Of a stretch of DNA of 64,000 nt, positions 22,344 through 33,839 are shown piece after piece. The stretch is from Petunia secreta. Its lineage: Eukaryota; Streptophyta; Magnoliopsida; Solanales; Solanaceae. Positions within the stretch are counted from its first letter, which is position 1; every line of letters starts with the position of its first letter. A program made the position numbers and the translations under genes. The notes under the pieces are model-generated. The model made no database searches. It saw only the letters and a program-made list of their open reading frames with translations, and was not told the DNA's origin. The stretch is taken from NCBI GenBank assembly GCA_029990175.1, contig JARKIP010000005.1, forward strand, positions 30,141,501 to 30,205,500, given 5' to 3'.

Positions 22344-23818
22344 TATGCCTATTTGGGACAATCTGAAACTTTACATATGATTATCTCTTCTCTGTTGTCT
22401 GACCTGCAGGTAGAAAAGCTGTTGAGAGTGCTACGAGAGCATAAGAGTGCTATTGGCTGGACTATAGCTGATATCAAGGGAATAAGCCCGGATTTTTGCA
22501 TGCACAAGATCTTTATAGAGGAAGGATACAAGCCATGTGTCGAGCATCAGTGTCGCCTAAATCTAATCATGAAAGCTATGGTAAAGAAAGAGGTTATTAA
22601 ATTGTTAGATACAGGTATAATTTTTCCCATCTCTAACAGCAAGTGGGTAAGTCCAGTGCAATGTGTCCCTAAAAAGGGAGGGATGACTGTGGTGCAAAAT
22701 AAAAACAATAAACTTATTCCTACAAGAACTGTTACGGGGTGGAGGGTGTGCATTGATTATATAAAATTGAATAAATCCACCCGAAAGGATCACTTTCCCC
22801 TTCCCTTTATCGATCAGATGTTAGATAGGCTAGCTGGTCAAGAGTATTACTGTTTCCTTGACGGTTACTTTGGCTACAACTTGATATGGATTGCTCCCGA
22901 AGACCAGGAGAAAACTACTTTTACATGCCCCTATGGTACCTATGCCTATAGGAGGATGCTGTTTGGGCTATGTAATGCACCTACGACTTTTCAAAGGTGT
23001 ATGATGGTTATTTTCACTAATATGGTGGAAAAGTTTGTCGAAGTGTTCATGGATGATTTTTTGGTCTTTGGTTCTTCTTTTGATGCTTGTCTAACTAACC
23101 TTGGTCTAGTACTGTCTAGGTGCAATATTTCATAGTTCGTGAAGGTATAGTTTTAGGACACGAGGCGTCCAGTGCTAGAATTAAGGTTGAGAAGGTGAAG
23201 GCGGAGGCCGTTGAAAAATTACCTCCGCCCACGTCTGTGAAGGGAGTCCTATGTTTTCTCGGACATGCTGGCTTCTATAGGAGGTTTATTAAAGATTTTT
23301 CTAAAATATCTACTCCTTTGTGCAGGTTACTTGAGAAAGAAGCAGCATTTGTGTTCGATGAGGCCTGTCTGAGGGCCTTTAATGAGTTGAAAGAGAAATT
23401 GGTGTCTGCTCCAATAATAGTGGCTCCTGATTAGACTGCACCATTTGAATTAATGTGTGATGCTTGCGATGTCGCTATTGGTGCACTCCTGGGGCAAAGG
23501 AGGAACAAGGTGTTCCATTCCATTTACTACACCAGTAAAACTCTCAATCCCGCCCAATTAAATTACACAGTTACTGAAAAAGAGTTGCTGACAATAGTGT
23601 ATGCCTTTGATAAGTTTCGGGCATACCTGGTTGGAACCAAAGTTATTGTCTACACAGACCATGCAGCAATCAGGTACTTAATTGATAAAAAGGATGCTAA
23701 GCCTCGACTAATTCGTAGGGTGTTATTGCTGCAGGAATTTAACTTGGAGGTCTGAGACCGTAAGGGAACGGAAAATCAAGTAGCAGACCACCTATCTAGG
23801 CTGGAGAACCACAAGCAT
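22344..23818 (+). pseudogene. E2 reverse transcriptase and RNase H
   Basis: RT is open from 22353 to about 23120: SPVQCVPKKGGMTVVQ, WRVCIDYIKLNKSTRKDHF, CFLDGYFGYNL, and the active-site VFMDDFLVF. A small deletion of a dozen or so codons after VLSRC (near 23120) shifts the frame. The reading then continues through REGIVLGHE, RFIKDFSKIS and the RNase H domain (PFELMCDACDVAIGALLG, TEKELLTIVYAFDKFRAYLVG, VYTDHAAIRYL). Stops at 23432-23434 (E4 has Trp) and 23753-23755 (E4 has Arg). Confidence 0.9.
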
Positions 23819-25175
23819 GTGGATGAGGGAGCTTTGATCAAAGAAACCTTCCCTGATGAGCAACTTTTTTCCATCACCAATCACTCGGACCCATGGTATG
23901 CTGACTTTGTCAACTATTTGGTAAGTGAGGCAGTGCCATCACATCTGACTGCAGAAGGTAAGCATCGGTTTTTCAATGATGTGAGATTTTATATGTGGGA
24001 TGAGCCGTTTCTGTTTAGAGTGTGTGCAGATCAGTTGGTGACAAGATGCGTTCCTGAGGAAGAGACGGAGGCTGTCCCGCAAGAGTGCCATACATCTCCT
24101 TGTGGAATCATCATGGTGGTGACAGAACAGCTGCCAAAGTACTTCAGTCTGGTTTCTACTGGCCGATAATGTTCAAAGATGCTCACGCTTTTGTAAAAAA
24201 GTGTGATCGGTGACAAAAAACCGGCACAGTTACAAGGAAGCAAGAGATGCCTCTACAAGGCATTCTAGAGGTGGAAATTTTTTATGTGTGGGTGATCGAC
24301 TTCATGGGTCCCTTCCCCTCGTTGAATGGTAACAAGTATATTTTACTGGCGGTGGATTACGTGTCTAAATAGGTGGAGGCTATTGCTCTTCCCTCTAATG
24401 ATGCGAAGGTGGTGGTGAGTTTTGTCAAGAAGAACATTTTCACCAGATATGGAACTCCGCGGGCTTTGATCAGTGATGAAGGGACACACTTCTGAAATAA
24501 ATTGCTAAACAACCTTCTAACTAAGTACGGGGTCAAACATAAGGTCGCCACCGCCTATCATCCGCAAACTAGTGGGCAGGCTGAGGTGTCCAACAGAGAG
24601 GTGAAGCAAATTCTTGAGCAGACTGTCAGCGGGAATAGGAAGGATCGGGCTACCAAGCTCGATGATGCACTTTGGGCATATAGAACAGCTTATAAAACTC
24701 CAATTGGGACTTCACCGTACAAGCTGGTATATGGAAAAGCGTGCCACTTGCCAGTCGAGCTTGAGCACAAGGCCTATTGGGCCATTAAAAAGCTAAATTT
24801 TGATATGGAAGTGGCGGGTTAGAAGAGACTGTTTCAACTCAATGAACTTGATGAGTTTAGGTTGCATGAATATGAGAACGTTAAGTTATATAAGGAGAAG
24901 ACTAAGCCGTGGCATGATAAGCGCATCAGCACCGTCACTTTGAGCCGGGCCAACTAGTTCTTTTATTTAACTCCAGGTTGAAGCTCTTCCCTGGTAAGCT
25001 CAAATCGAGGTGGTCTGGTCCGTTTGAAATTGTTAAGGTGATGCCCCATGGAGCGATTGTACTACCAGCCCCGAGTTTGGATAAGTCATTTCTAGTGAAT
25101 GGGCAAAGAGTGAGGCGATACTGGGGAGGTGAAGTCGATAGGCTTAAATCCTCTATTTCTTTGGTCGACCCTTGA
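23819..25175 (+). pseudogene. E2 integrase
   Basis: After DEQLFSITNHSDPWYADFVNYL comes the HHCC region, scattered over frames (around 24100-24230), with Cys/stop lesions. The catalytic core retains Asp in VIDFMGPFPS, Asp in LISDEGTHF and Glu in QAEVSNREVKQIL, so all three catalytic positions can still be read. Stops interrupt it at 24370-24372 (Trp position), after GTHF and at EVAG. The C-terminal GPY/F-type end is SRLKLFPGKLKSRWSGPFEIVKV, then RVRRYWGGEVDRLKSS. E4 lacks the core part that is kept here. Confidence 0.88.
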
Positions 25176-26488
25176 AAAGGGATGTACTTGTCATGCCACG
25201 ACGTTAAATCAAGCGCTTCATGGGAGGCAACCCATGTTTTATCGCTTTCTATAGTTTGTTAATCCGTATTTTCATTTAAGAAAAAAAAATAAAAAAATGA
25301 AAAAAATAGAAAAGAACAAAAAGAACGAAAACTTGATGTGATTAATGTGTTTGTGTAGTGTTTTTCCAGGTTCCGGAGGCTCGAAAATAGTTGGAACAAC
25401 GAAAGTGGCCGGCCCGGACTTAAAAGCAGCATAAGTTATTCAATCCAGGCCATACAGCCTTGCGTGCGTCGCATGCTGGCCTTTATGGTGGCTTTTGATT
25501 GTTTTCTCCAAAACACAATGCAGAACCAGGCCACATAGGCTTCACCGTGATGCGAGCCTCACTGTATGGGCAACCAGCTTTTGAAAAAAATACAGAAATA
25601 GTGTTGTAGAGCCATCGCGCAAGCCCCTGTATGCTGCTGAACCAGGTAAATCAGTGCAGCGTGCGTCGCGCCAGCCACTGTATGCGCGATGTATTTTTGA
25701 AAATAAAATTCAGAAATAGTGTTGTAGGGATATCGCACTGGTTACTATATTCAGCAGGTATATTCTTTTACATTCCTACTTAAACACAATACACATAACC
25801 AAAACACACACAACACAATTCAAAAACAACAGAAACAAAGAACTCACGTTCCTGTGCTTAAGAAAAAGAAAAGAACAGCCCGCTGGTTCGTTTCCCTTGC
25901 AACATCACATGTATGATGTGCTCCTCTTGCTCTATTTTCCCTCTCTATCCTCTCCATTCGACCTCACTGCTGCTGCTACCTACTGCCGTGCAGATTTCCC
26001 CATCCCCCTCTTCCCTTAGGTTTAGTTTTCACTTCAAGTTTATGATAACAAACATGGTATATTGAATATTTTTGATTGGTATCTGCTGTGGCGGGTACGG
26101 TGATGCACCGGGATGAGTATTACATGTAAGCTCCCGGAGTTGGGAGGTCCAACGAAAGCAAAAAGCTCATATATAAGCTGTCCAAAATTCTGCACGTAAG
26201 GTGTTTGATGAAATTCCCCAGTGAAAGATTTAAAGTACTCGGCGAAGTCCGAGTAGCCGAATCAATTAGGGGGTATAAGTTGAACATAAATTGGTTAAAA
26301 TTAGGGCTTTGGGCTGAGTTTAGAGCATTTTCACTTGAACGACACTCATTGCACATTATTCGCACATGACGAGTGTCGTTTTGCACCTTAATTGAGCGTG
26401 TCGCTGCCCTATTATGCAATTCTTAGGCTGTTGTACTTGTTTTGCTTAACTAAATATTTCTCCATGACTTTGAGATGAAGTATAGCAC

Positions 26489-26500
26489 AAGTGTGGGGTG
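26489..26500 (+). other. Internal polypurine-tract-like copy 1 (E2)
   Basis: AAGTGTGGGGTG, about 290 bp before the env-like ATG. It is related to the terminal tract at 30165-30177. Confidence 0.55.
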
Positions 26501-26653
26501 TAGGAACCCCATTTGCACACTTTGGTGAATTTTAAACATGAGAATTGTTTCGAATAAAGAAGTGCGCGTCGAGGGATTCTGAGTATCTCACGAATGACAC
26601 CATGAGCATATTATGAGCATAAATTGATTAATTGTAAAATACACTTGAGCTTT

Positions 26654-26665
26654 AAGTGTGGGGTG
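26654..26665 (+). other. Internal polypurine-tract-like copy 2 (E2)
   Basis: AAGTGTGGGGTG, about 125 bp before the env-like ATG, in a position similar to 5537-5548 in E4. Confidence 0.6.
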
Positions 26666-26749
26666 TGTGCACACCAATGTGAAGTTAATGCAAAGCTTGA
26701 CTTGAACGAGTTTCTAGCTATTTTAATGAACTCGGTTGTACTTCATTGG

Positions 26750-26775
26750 CTAATTTTACATTGTTTGGATGCAGG
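26750..26775 (+). promoter_or_regulatory. 3' splice-site-like sequence before E2 env-like ORF
   Basis: TTTTACATTGTTTGGATGCAG followed by GTATTCC, with the AG at 26773-26774 and the env-like ATG 16 bases on. It corresponds to 5455-5485 in E4. A spliced subgenomic env-type mRNA is inferred. Confidence 0.4.
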
Positions 26776-26789
26776 TATTCCATTACAAA

Positions 26790-28466
26790 ATGGCGATTAC
26801 AAAGCAAACATCCCAGAGCGATGGAGGCGGGGACGATGGTCAACCACCACGGAATCAACTAGAGGGCAAGGATAAACGGGAGCAACGCTCAAAGAAGAAA
26901 CAAGATACACCTGCCTCGGAAGTGGAAGAGGAGAATGCTGAGCTTGAGGTCATGCCTTTAGCGAAGAAGAGATCGGCCCCAAGTGCCCGGACCACCCCTA
27001 CTCCTCAGGCTGCCACGGGCAAGAGGAAATCAACCAATGTGAGAGAAAAGCCAGTGGTGATCCGTGAGGGGGGGGGTGCTTCTAAACCACCGGCCAAGAA
27101 GAGAAGAGCAATTCAGGGCAAAAGGAAGAAACCAATGGAGCAGGATGATGAGGATGACGAGCAGGTTGATGATGATGCTGAAGATGAGCACATTCCTATT
27201 CCAGTTCCTGAGGACATTCCATCTACGAGTAGCCCGATTGAAAGATCATTGTGGGAGGACACATCTGAGAGTGAGAGTGCATACCTGGTGTAGCAGTGGA
27301 TTGTCAAGAAGCAGATAACGCAAGAAAGGCTATTGAACTATCATTCTTGTGAGAATGCATGCCCAACTATTCTGGAGGTTATGAAAGACATGAAGTGGGA
27401 CAGATTTATGAAAGGTCCAAAGTGCAAGGCAAATGTCACTACTGTTCAAGAATTATATGCTAACTGGGAGAATCCGAAGAGCAGCATAGTGCGGGTTAGA
27501 GAGGTTGAGGTCGATATTGCTGCCAAAGCTATTAATGCATACTACAGGGCTAATGAAGTGGCAATGTATGACTACAAGAAGATGCTAGAAGAGCTGGACT
27601 TTGAGAATGTTATTCAGGTATTGTGTGACCCACCAGTTGTTACTGATGATCGTGAATCTTCAAAGCCTGCATGGTTGCACAACACTAAGAGAAAATATGC
27701 CACCTTGCCTAAAAAGTTTAGGTCTAGGGACAGTCGATCTTGGTTAAACTGGGTGTCTAATAGAATAATACAAGCTGATCATCAGACGAATGTCCGTCGG
27801 GAAAGAGTGCTTCTTATTTATGCTATGATGACTGGGATAGTGCTGAACTTGGGCGAGCTCATGTATGAGCACATGGTACAGACTTGGAAGGATAAGACTT
27901 TGAAGTTGTATTTTATGCAAACTTTGACGGCTTTGATGAGCAAGCACGGGTTCCCCTTCTATACGGGTGATGATCTTTTAGAGGTACCCATTGCTCATAA
28001 CATTACATCGGTGCATGACCCGGTTGCGGCCAAAGAGGATAAGAGATCTACGTCAGAGTGACTTGAGGCATTTGAGGCTGAGCTAGCTAAGCTGAGAGAG
28101 GGCCAACAGGCCGAGCTGGCCAAGTTGAGACATGAGCAGCAGGCAGAGCTGGCCCAGCTGAGACAGGAGAAGGCAGCTCGAGACACCCGGATGCAGAGTA
28201 CACTAGCAGAGATCCTTGCTTCCATTCAGAGTACCAGAGTGACGCGTTCCATTGGCGTCCAGACTGAGGCAGGGTCTAGTCATGAGGTTGTGGATTTGAG
28301 TGCTACTGATGGCCCTCCTGCAGAGCTAGCTCCGGCTACTGACACAATTATGGAGGGGTCGCTGATTGATGCGATGGATGCAGCTGGCACTACACTGTTG
28401 GATCCCTCCACTGCTCAGACCGAAGAGTCAGATCAGTCTGCAGCACCTCTAGACTCTGCAGTTTGA
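26790..28466 (+). pseudogene. E2 Athila env-like ORF, nearly intact
   Basis: A single frame of 559 codons runs from MAITKQTSQSDGG to the stop at 28464-28466, broken only by TAG (27291-27293) and TGA (28059-28061). There is no frameshift. The N-terminal 167 residues are charged, with Lys/Arg clusters (KKRRAIQGKRKK) that resemble nuclear localisation signals and an acidic stretch (EQDDEDDEQVDDDAEDE). The middle (27294-28058) is the family domain, with QELYANWENP and REVEVDIAAKAINAYY, matching E4. The C-terminal part starts with three 11-residue repeats (AELAKLR type, 28077-28175) predicted to form a coiled coil, then an acidic Ser/Thr-rich tail. I see no signal peptide or clear membrane segment, so a true envelope role is doubtful. 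Confidence 0.8.
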
Positions 28467-30164
28467 GGGAGCTTTCTTGATACCCAATCTTGTTCATTAT
28501 TTTTGTATTTGTGCAGTGGGGACCATGCACTATTTTAAGTGTGGGGCGGGGTATCATGACTTGCACTTGTATATTTTTACTGCGTTTAATTTTTTTAGAT
28601 TAGTGGCATAATCCTTGGGTTTTCTTCAAGCCACGGTTCTTTCCGGAGGATGCCTTTTGTTTTGAACCGGGTGTTTTTAGATAAAAAATGAAAAAATAAA
28701 TATATATTTAAAATACAAAAAAAATAGGAAATAGGAGTAGCTAAGTGGTAAGGACCTGTGCTTTCTTTGTGAATTGTTTGATACTATCATATTTAGTCAT
28801 TTACATGCAACTTGAACTTCTCTAAATATTTTTGGTGTGAGTTATGTAATAGATTGATAGTCAGTCTTGTTGGTGACTCTTCGGTTCAGATTTCTGACTC
28901 TGAGTGCTGACTGAATAGCATGACTTGTCTCGCTTATTTTTGTTAGGTGATGGAATTGTTCCACCTTGAGTAGTTCATGTGCCATTAGTGGTGAGGTGCT
29001 TGTATTTCTTCTCGTGCTTGCATTATTGGTCTAGAACTTGCCCCGTGTATGTTCAAAGCGAAATCCTAGGTTTGCTCTAGTCGGGAGATGATACAGGCGT
29101 TTCTTTGATAAGTCCTTCTTTTGCAGCCTTGATTAGTCGACCAGTTCATATATCCCTTGTAACCCCTTTTTGAGCCTATTAGCCTTTTTGTTGACACCCA
29201 CATTACGAGCCCATTCGTTTTGTTCTTAATTACCCGCCTTTTGAACCCTTATTCCTTAGCGCACTTTAATTGAAAAAAAATACTTTTGTTAGGGGAGTTG
29301 TAGTTGGAGGAATTTGGTGGCTTTTAAGTTGAGTCAATGAGAAAAAAAATTATGATGATATTTTGAGGAAAAATACATTGGCAAGGTTGAGAAAAAAATT
29401 GAACAATTGGAAAAAAATAAAAAAAAAGAAACATAGAAAAAAAAAAAAAAAGAATTCGCAATTCTTGCTAGTGTTGTGCACCATTGATGAAAAATACTTA
29501 AAGTGAGAAAAGTTTTTGGTTGATGTTCGGATGGTAGCTCGGTTTTTTTGTGAAGAGTTGAGCTATAAAAAGTGGAAGTGATGTATTAAAGTGCTTAGGG
29601 AGGTAGTCACTATTTTAACCATATATATCATACCCATCCTTTAGCCTACATTACAACCCTTAAAGTTCTAGTTAATCCCGAATAGGAGCGAGCCTACATT
29701 AGTTGAGTCCTACACTACGGGCATGCCTATGGTACCATTGTGTGGCACTTGAGATTCTTTTTTAGTGTGAGAGAATTCTTCCTATCTTGAAAGTCCCTTA
29801 TAATTCATTTCATATATTTTTGTGTGATTGGGACTAGACTTTGATTGGTGAGGGCACATGGATTATGAGAGGTTGGAGCTTTTATTAGGCCCTAATCTTG
29901 AGCGAGCAGGCATGTCGTGAGTGAGTTGGTGTGAGAAGTTGTTTCTTGAGGCTTGGATGTTGCTACTTGATTGCTTTGATAATCCTTGTTTTCTAAATGT
30001 GTGGTGTATAAATATGGGGAAGTTGTGTGCTTGTATGTTTGGTGGCTAATTGTTGGTATCAACTTATTTCATAGGTGCGCTTCCTTGAAGTTCTTGAGTT
30101 GGTTGGATGAGATCTATTGAGTGCAAGTGTGTTGGGTTTGTTTGTTTGGGGACGACCAAAGTTT
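28467..30164. other. E2 3' noncoding region
   Basis: No coding frame is visible. It includes a polypurine-tract-like copy at 28537-28548 (AAGTGTGGGGCG), an A-rich run at 29390-29455, and stretches related to the 3' region of E4. Confidence 0.6.
28537..28548 (+). other. Internal polypurine-tract-like copy 3 (E2)
   Basis: AAGTGTGGGGCG, about 70 bp after the env-like stop. It is the counterpart of 4076-4087 in E4. Confidence 0.55.
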
Positions 30165-30177
30165 AAGTATGGGGTGT
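30165..30177 (+). other. E2 polypurine tract
   Basis: AAGTATGGGGTGT lies directly before the 3' LTR, which starts TGATGTCGG. Confidence 0.75.
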
Positions 30178-31437
30178 TGATGTCGGATGTATATCTTATG
30201 TCTCGGCGTTGATTTCTTATAGCTTTTGTGTGTTTTCAATGTATTATGGGCCCAACAGTGATTGATTTGAGGTAAAATGCTATCTTGATGTGTTTGGATG
30301 TTTTAGGAGCGAAATGAAGGAAATTGAAGCTTAATTTGTACAAGAACAAGGAAGCACCAGCGCGTACAGCCATGGATGCTCGGCTTGCTCGGCTGTATGG
30401 TCTGGGAAGAGTGCAAATATTGAAGAAATTGAGAGAAGTAGTGCATACAACCACGGATGCTTAGCATGCTCCGATGTATGCGATGGGAAACAGTCCCAGA
30501 GCAGCTAGGATAAGCTATAAAACGTGGGCCACTAGCGTATTTCATATTTAAAACTCTTGTAAACATATTTTTAGAGATTATTACGTACTTTTGAAGGCAA
30601 GAACTATAAGGGGAGGCTAGAGAAACGAAGATTCATCAATTGAGTTGTAATTCTTCTTTCCTCTTCATTGTTTCATGAATTTTAGATTATTTTTTTAGAA
30701 AGCTATCTTGTCTATGAGTAGCTAAACTCTATTATTGTAGGCTTATGGGTTTACCATGAAAGTTGTACTCTCAAGTTGATTGAATTCTATTAAATTTATC
30801 AAATTGAGTTGTTTATTTAATTCTCCTCTGAATTACTTGATTTCGTGGCCAGTTGTTAAGTACTATCCATGAACCTAAGGTTGAACTCAAAAGTGGGAAC
30901 CGTAGGTTGCAATAGAATTAAATAAAGCGTGTTCCTGAACCTGGAAGAAATGGTTTCGCGGTTAGGATAGAAATATACCTAACAGTCATGCTTAATCAGT
31001 ATACAGGAGAAGTACATGCATTCTTGTTAACTCTAATTCCATAGACATATAGTCGTTAAGTTAGCTTGAATAGGCGAGCAGGGTATCGAAAGAGCTCTGT
31101 GAGTATAATCAATCCTGTGATTAGCAACTCAGATAAATAAAGTTAATTCAATTAGCGGATGAGTGCAACTTATTGGTGAACGTCCCATTATCCTGGAATA
31201 TTTCCTCTCACTGATATAGAAAACTCTTGAATTGTCTTGCATTCCATTTACTTCAATTACTTTTAGTTAATTAGTTTAATTAAACACACTCGAAATTTGG
31301 TTGAACTTTCTTGAACAATACTTGAATTAAAGTTCGTCTAGTTAATAGTTAATCGATAGTCCTCGTGGGAACGATACTTTCTTATCACTTTATTACTTGA
31401 TCGACCGCGTATACTTGCGTGTGCGTTTGAAGCGACA
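30178..31437 (+). repeat. E2 3' LTR
   Basis: This 1260 bp LTR runs from TGATGTCGG to ...GAAGCGACA. It contains an imperfect tandem duplication of about 80 bp (around 30358-30480, built on 'ACAGCCATGGATGCT' and its variant). It also holds the empty site for E3 (GTGCA at 30411-30415). Confidence 0.88.
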
Positions 31438-33179
31438 TGATCAGACCAGGAAAATTTATCCTTTTTCCTCCGTCCATCAGGTCCATATAAGTCAAGTCCA
31501 GAGCACAGGCCTAACTATTTCTCTCCCCTCTAGGCAACAAGAATATGTGGACAAATTCAAACAGCAGCTGATGTGCTGGTTCCATCTCCTTCTTTTCAGC
31601 TTTTCTTTCTTTCCTGTTTCTTGTCTTTCTTATGAATTTCTTCACCACATTTAGAGGAGTGATATCATCTGTCCTCGTGGGCCATTTCAAATTAATATAC
31701 CTGCAATAACCATCAGCAGGTACATCAAGGATAACCTCTAACTCTTTCCTATCAAAATCCAGCTCCACATCCTTCACTACAGAAAACACCCTCCTTGCAG
31801 CCTCATATAGAATTCTCTTATTTCCTCAGCATACAAGCACTTGTCCTCCCTTGAAAAGATCTTCATCCATCCTTGGTCTCTCACCTTTCTGATCAAAGGT
31901 TTCATATGATGCTCATCCATATCACTCAAGATGCTACCTGCCAGCACTTGATGCCTAGCAAAGAAGGTTTCTCTATCCACCTCTTCCTCATCTACCTTTT
32001 TGTTTTTCTTGATATCCACCTCACTTTCAGTGATTGAGTCATCTGGGTGAACATAATCCCTATCCTCATCACTTTCCACCTTCTCACCAGTAGCCACTTC
32101 CTGCTTTACTTCCTCTAGCTTCTCTTTCTGTTTCTGGGCATATTCTTGTAGCATCACCACCTGCTGCTTCAATGTAGACCTAATTGCCACTCTTCTAGGA
32201 GCTGCAGACACAACAGGCACACTAACTCTCTCATCACTAGCTTGAGAGTCTTCACCGTCACTTTCATCCACCAGTCTACTCTAAGATACATGTTTTCCAC
32301 ATTTTACCAAGTTTCTTCTCCCCCATTCATGGGCTTTGTTTCACTTACAAACACCACTTTTTCTTCCTCTTACTCATCACCCAACTTTTCATCTACCCCT
32401 CCAAAATTTCTTTTTAAATTCTTTTTTAGGGCTTTCTCTGCTTCCACCTCTCCAGCATCCTTCACCTAAGTCACCTCCTCTTTGTTTTCTCCTGAATTAC
32501 TCTAGTCAAGGCCTGCATCATCAGCTGCAGCAGGAGCCAAGGAAGAACCAGGTTCTTTTGCAGCTTCAGGAAAACTAGGTCCTTCACCTATAGACCCACT
32601 CAACACAGTTTCCACCTCTACCTTTTCTAAGGGAGCAGCCTCCGAACTAGGTTCGTTGACTGCGCACTTTTGAGATCTTACTGAGTCCTCCTCCCTTGGT
32701 TTTCCAATATATTCTTAACTACATTCACCCCTACTATCTTGTCAGTAATTTTAGGCACATGAAAACCAACCCCAGGTTCAAAAGATTCTAAGACAACCTG
32801 CACTTGTCCTTCTACTACTTCCCAGTTGTACTACCATGCTCTACAGCTTTAACAATTTTATCCAACCCCTTTACTAGAATTTCCGTACTCAATATTTCAG
32901 GACTAAAAATAGACTCTAAAGTAGTAGAACTAACTTGGGTCAATCAGGTCTCACCTCAACTGATTTCACATCGGAGACTGCCGGTGCAGATACCGGAGCA
33001 GATGATTTTGAGGATGTTTTCTTGGAAATCTTTTTTCCCACCTTCTTTTGAAACTTGAGTCGTGCCTTAGAAATAGTTTCCGCAAGGGTAGAGGCACGGG
33101 GTTTGAGAGAGGTACCTTTGGAGGTCTGAGTCTCTGAGGTTTTCGCCGGTGAAGCCGAGGAAGATTGTGCTTGAGACAT
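31438..33179 (-). pseudogene. E1 env-like ORF (putative plant transposon protein type)
   Basis: It starts MSQAQSSSASPAKTSETQ at 33179. The Ser/Lys-rich start includes a basic stretch, FQKKVGKKISKK. A middle section in several frames follows (stops between 32940 and 32280), then a 164-codon block (32271-31777) with a Gln/Lys/Glu helix (KQQVVMLQEYAQKQKEKLEE), an acidic part and the family domain: DQGWMKIFSREDKCLYAEEIREFYMRLQ. After a frameshift near 31780 comes VKDVELDFDRKELEVILDVP and YCRYINLKWP, then HQLLFEFVHIFLLPRGE, where E2 interrupts it. The pattern 'W..LF....EEVRDFY ... LGEILKVP ... QLLFEFVNKVLLPR' is known to me from abundant Solanaceae transposon proteins. Confidence 0.7.
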
Positions 33180-33839
33180 TGTTATGTTTTTTTTCTTGAA
33201 GTAGGTTTTGGGTAAAGAGGATTTTCTTATTTTTGAACTTGAGAGAGAGAGACCAGAGAGAATATGAAAGGAGAGAATTTTTTTGTATTAGATGAATTTT
33301 GAGAGAAAGAAAATGATGAAGAATGGTCTAGGTAATCTTTGGAATAGGCTGCAATAGTAAAGTGGAACACCTTTTTGAGTTCTTGGGAAATCTTGAAAGT
33401 TTGGATGTGACGTTAGAAGGGATAGTCATTAAGACTCTTAGGGCGAGTGGGTAGATTTGAATTTTAAAAGTGTAATTGAAAAAAAAAAGAATTTTCCGAT
33501 AAACTTGGGCGATTACACAAACATGGAAAGTTTCTAGATGCACGTCCAAGAACAATCAATTTTAGTCATAGTACCTAACATATATAGCTATATAGATGTA
33601 CTTGGACATGGTTCCTCGTGCTTAACATGGTTCCTTCTACGTACTCAGTTTTTTCTTCCCTGGGAACTCATTAGAACACTTAAATAGAACTTAGTTGAAC
33701 AAGTATACTTAACAAAGTACAAAATTAGACTGGACTATAAGAACCATATTTACAAACAGAATAATGAATACTCAACTAGCGAAACCTTGGGGATTAAGTG
33801 ATGGATCATCCATGTATTTTGGTCATCCCTAACTCCAAT
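33180..33839. other. E1 spacer between RNase H and env-like ORF
   Basis: This is an A/T-rich, 660 bp stretch without a credible frame. A-rich stretches on the minus strand (around 33185-33345) precede the env-like start. It could hold the promoter or splice acceptor for that ORF, but I see no clear signal. Confidence 0.45.

Larger units (their letters stand above)
25176..26789. other. E2 region between pol and env-like ORF
   Basis: This is noncoding. An A-rich tract (25279-25330) is followed by two imperfect copies of a segment ending in CAGAAATAGTGTTGTAG (25590-25610 and 25712-25730). Two polypurine-tract-like motifs lie at 26489-26500 and 26654-26665. Confidence 0.55.
18717..31437 (+). mobile_element. 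E2: Athila-type Ty3/gypsy element, left LTR truncated by E3
   Basis: Order from left to right: partial 5' LTR (18717-19746), primer binding site, gag, protease, RT, RNase H, integrase, env-like ORF, polypurine tract and full 3' LTR (30178-31437). Coding wording is close to E4 throughout, so the two are members of related Athila subfamilies in opposite orientation. The missing first 230 or so bases of its 5' LTR should lie to the left of the window, beyond E3. It sits inside the env-like ORF of E1. The right-hand flank begins TGATC (31438-31442), the likely target duplication, but the other copy is out of view. There are numerous stops, mostly at Arg, Trp and Gln codons. Confidence 0.88.
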
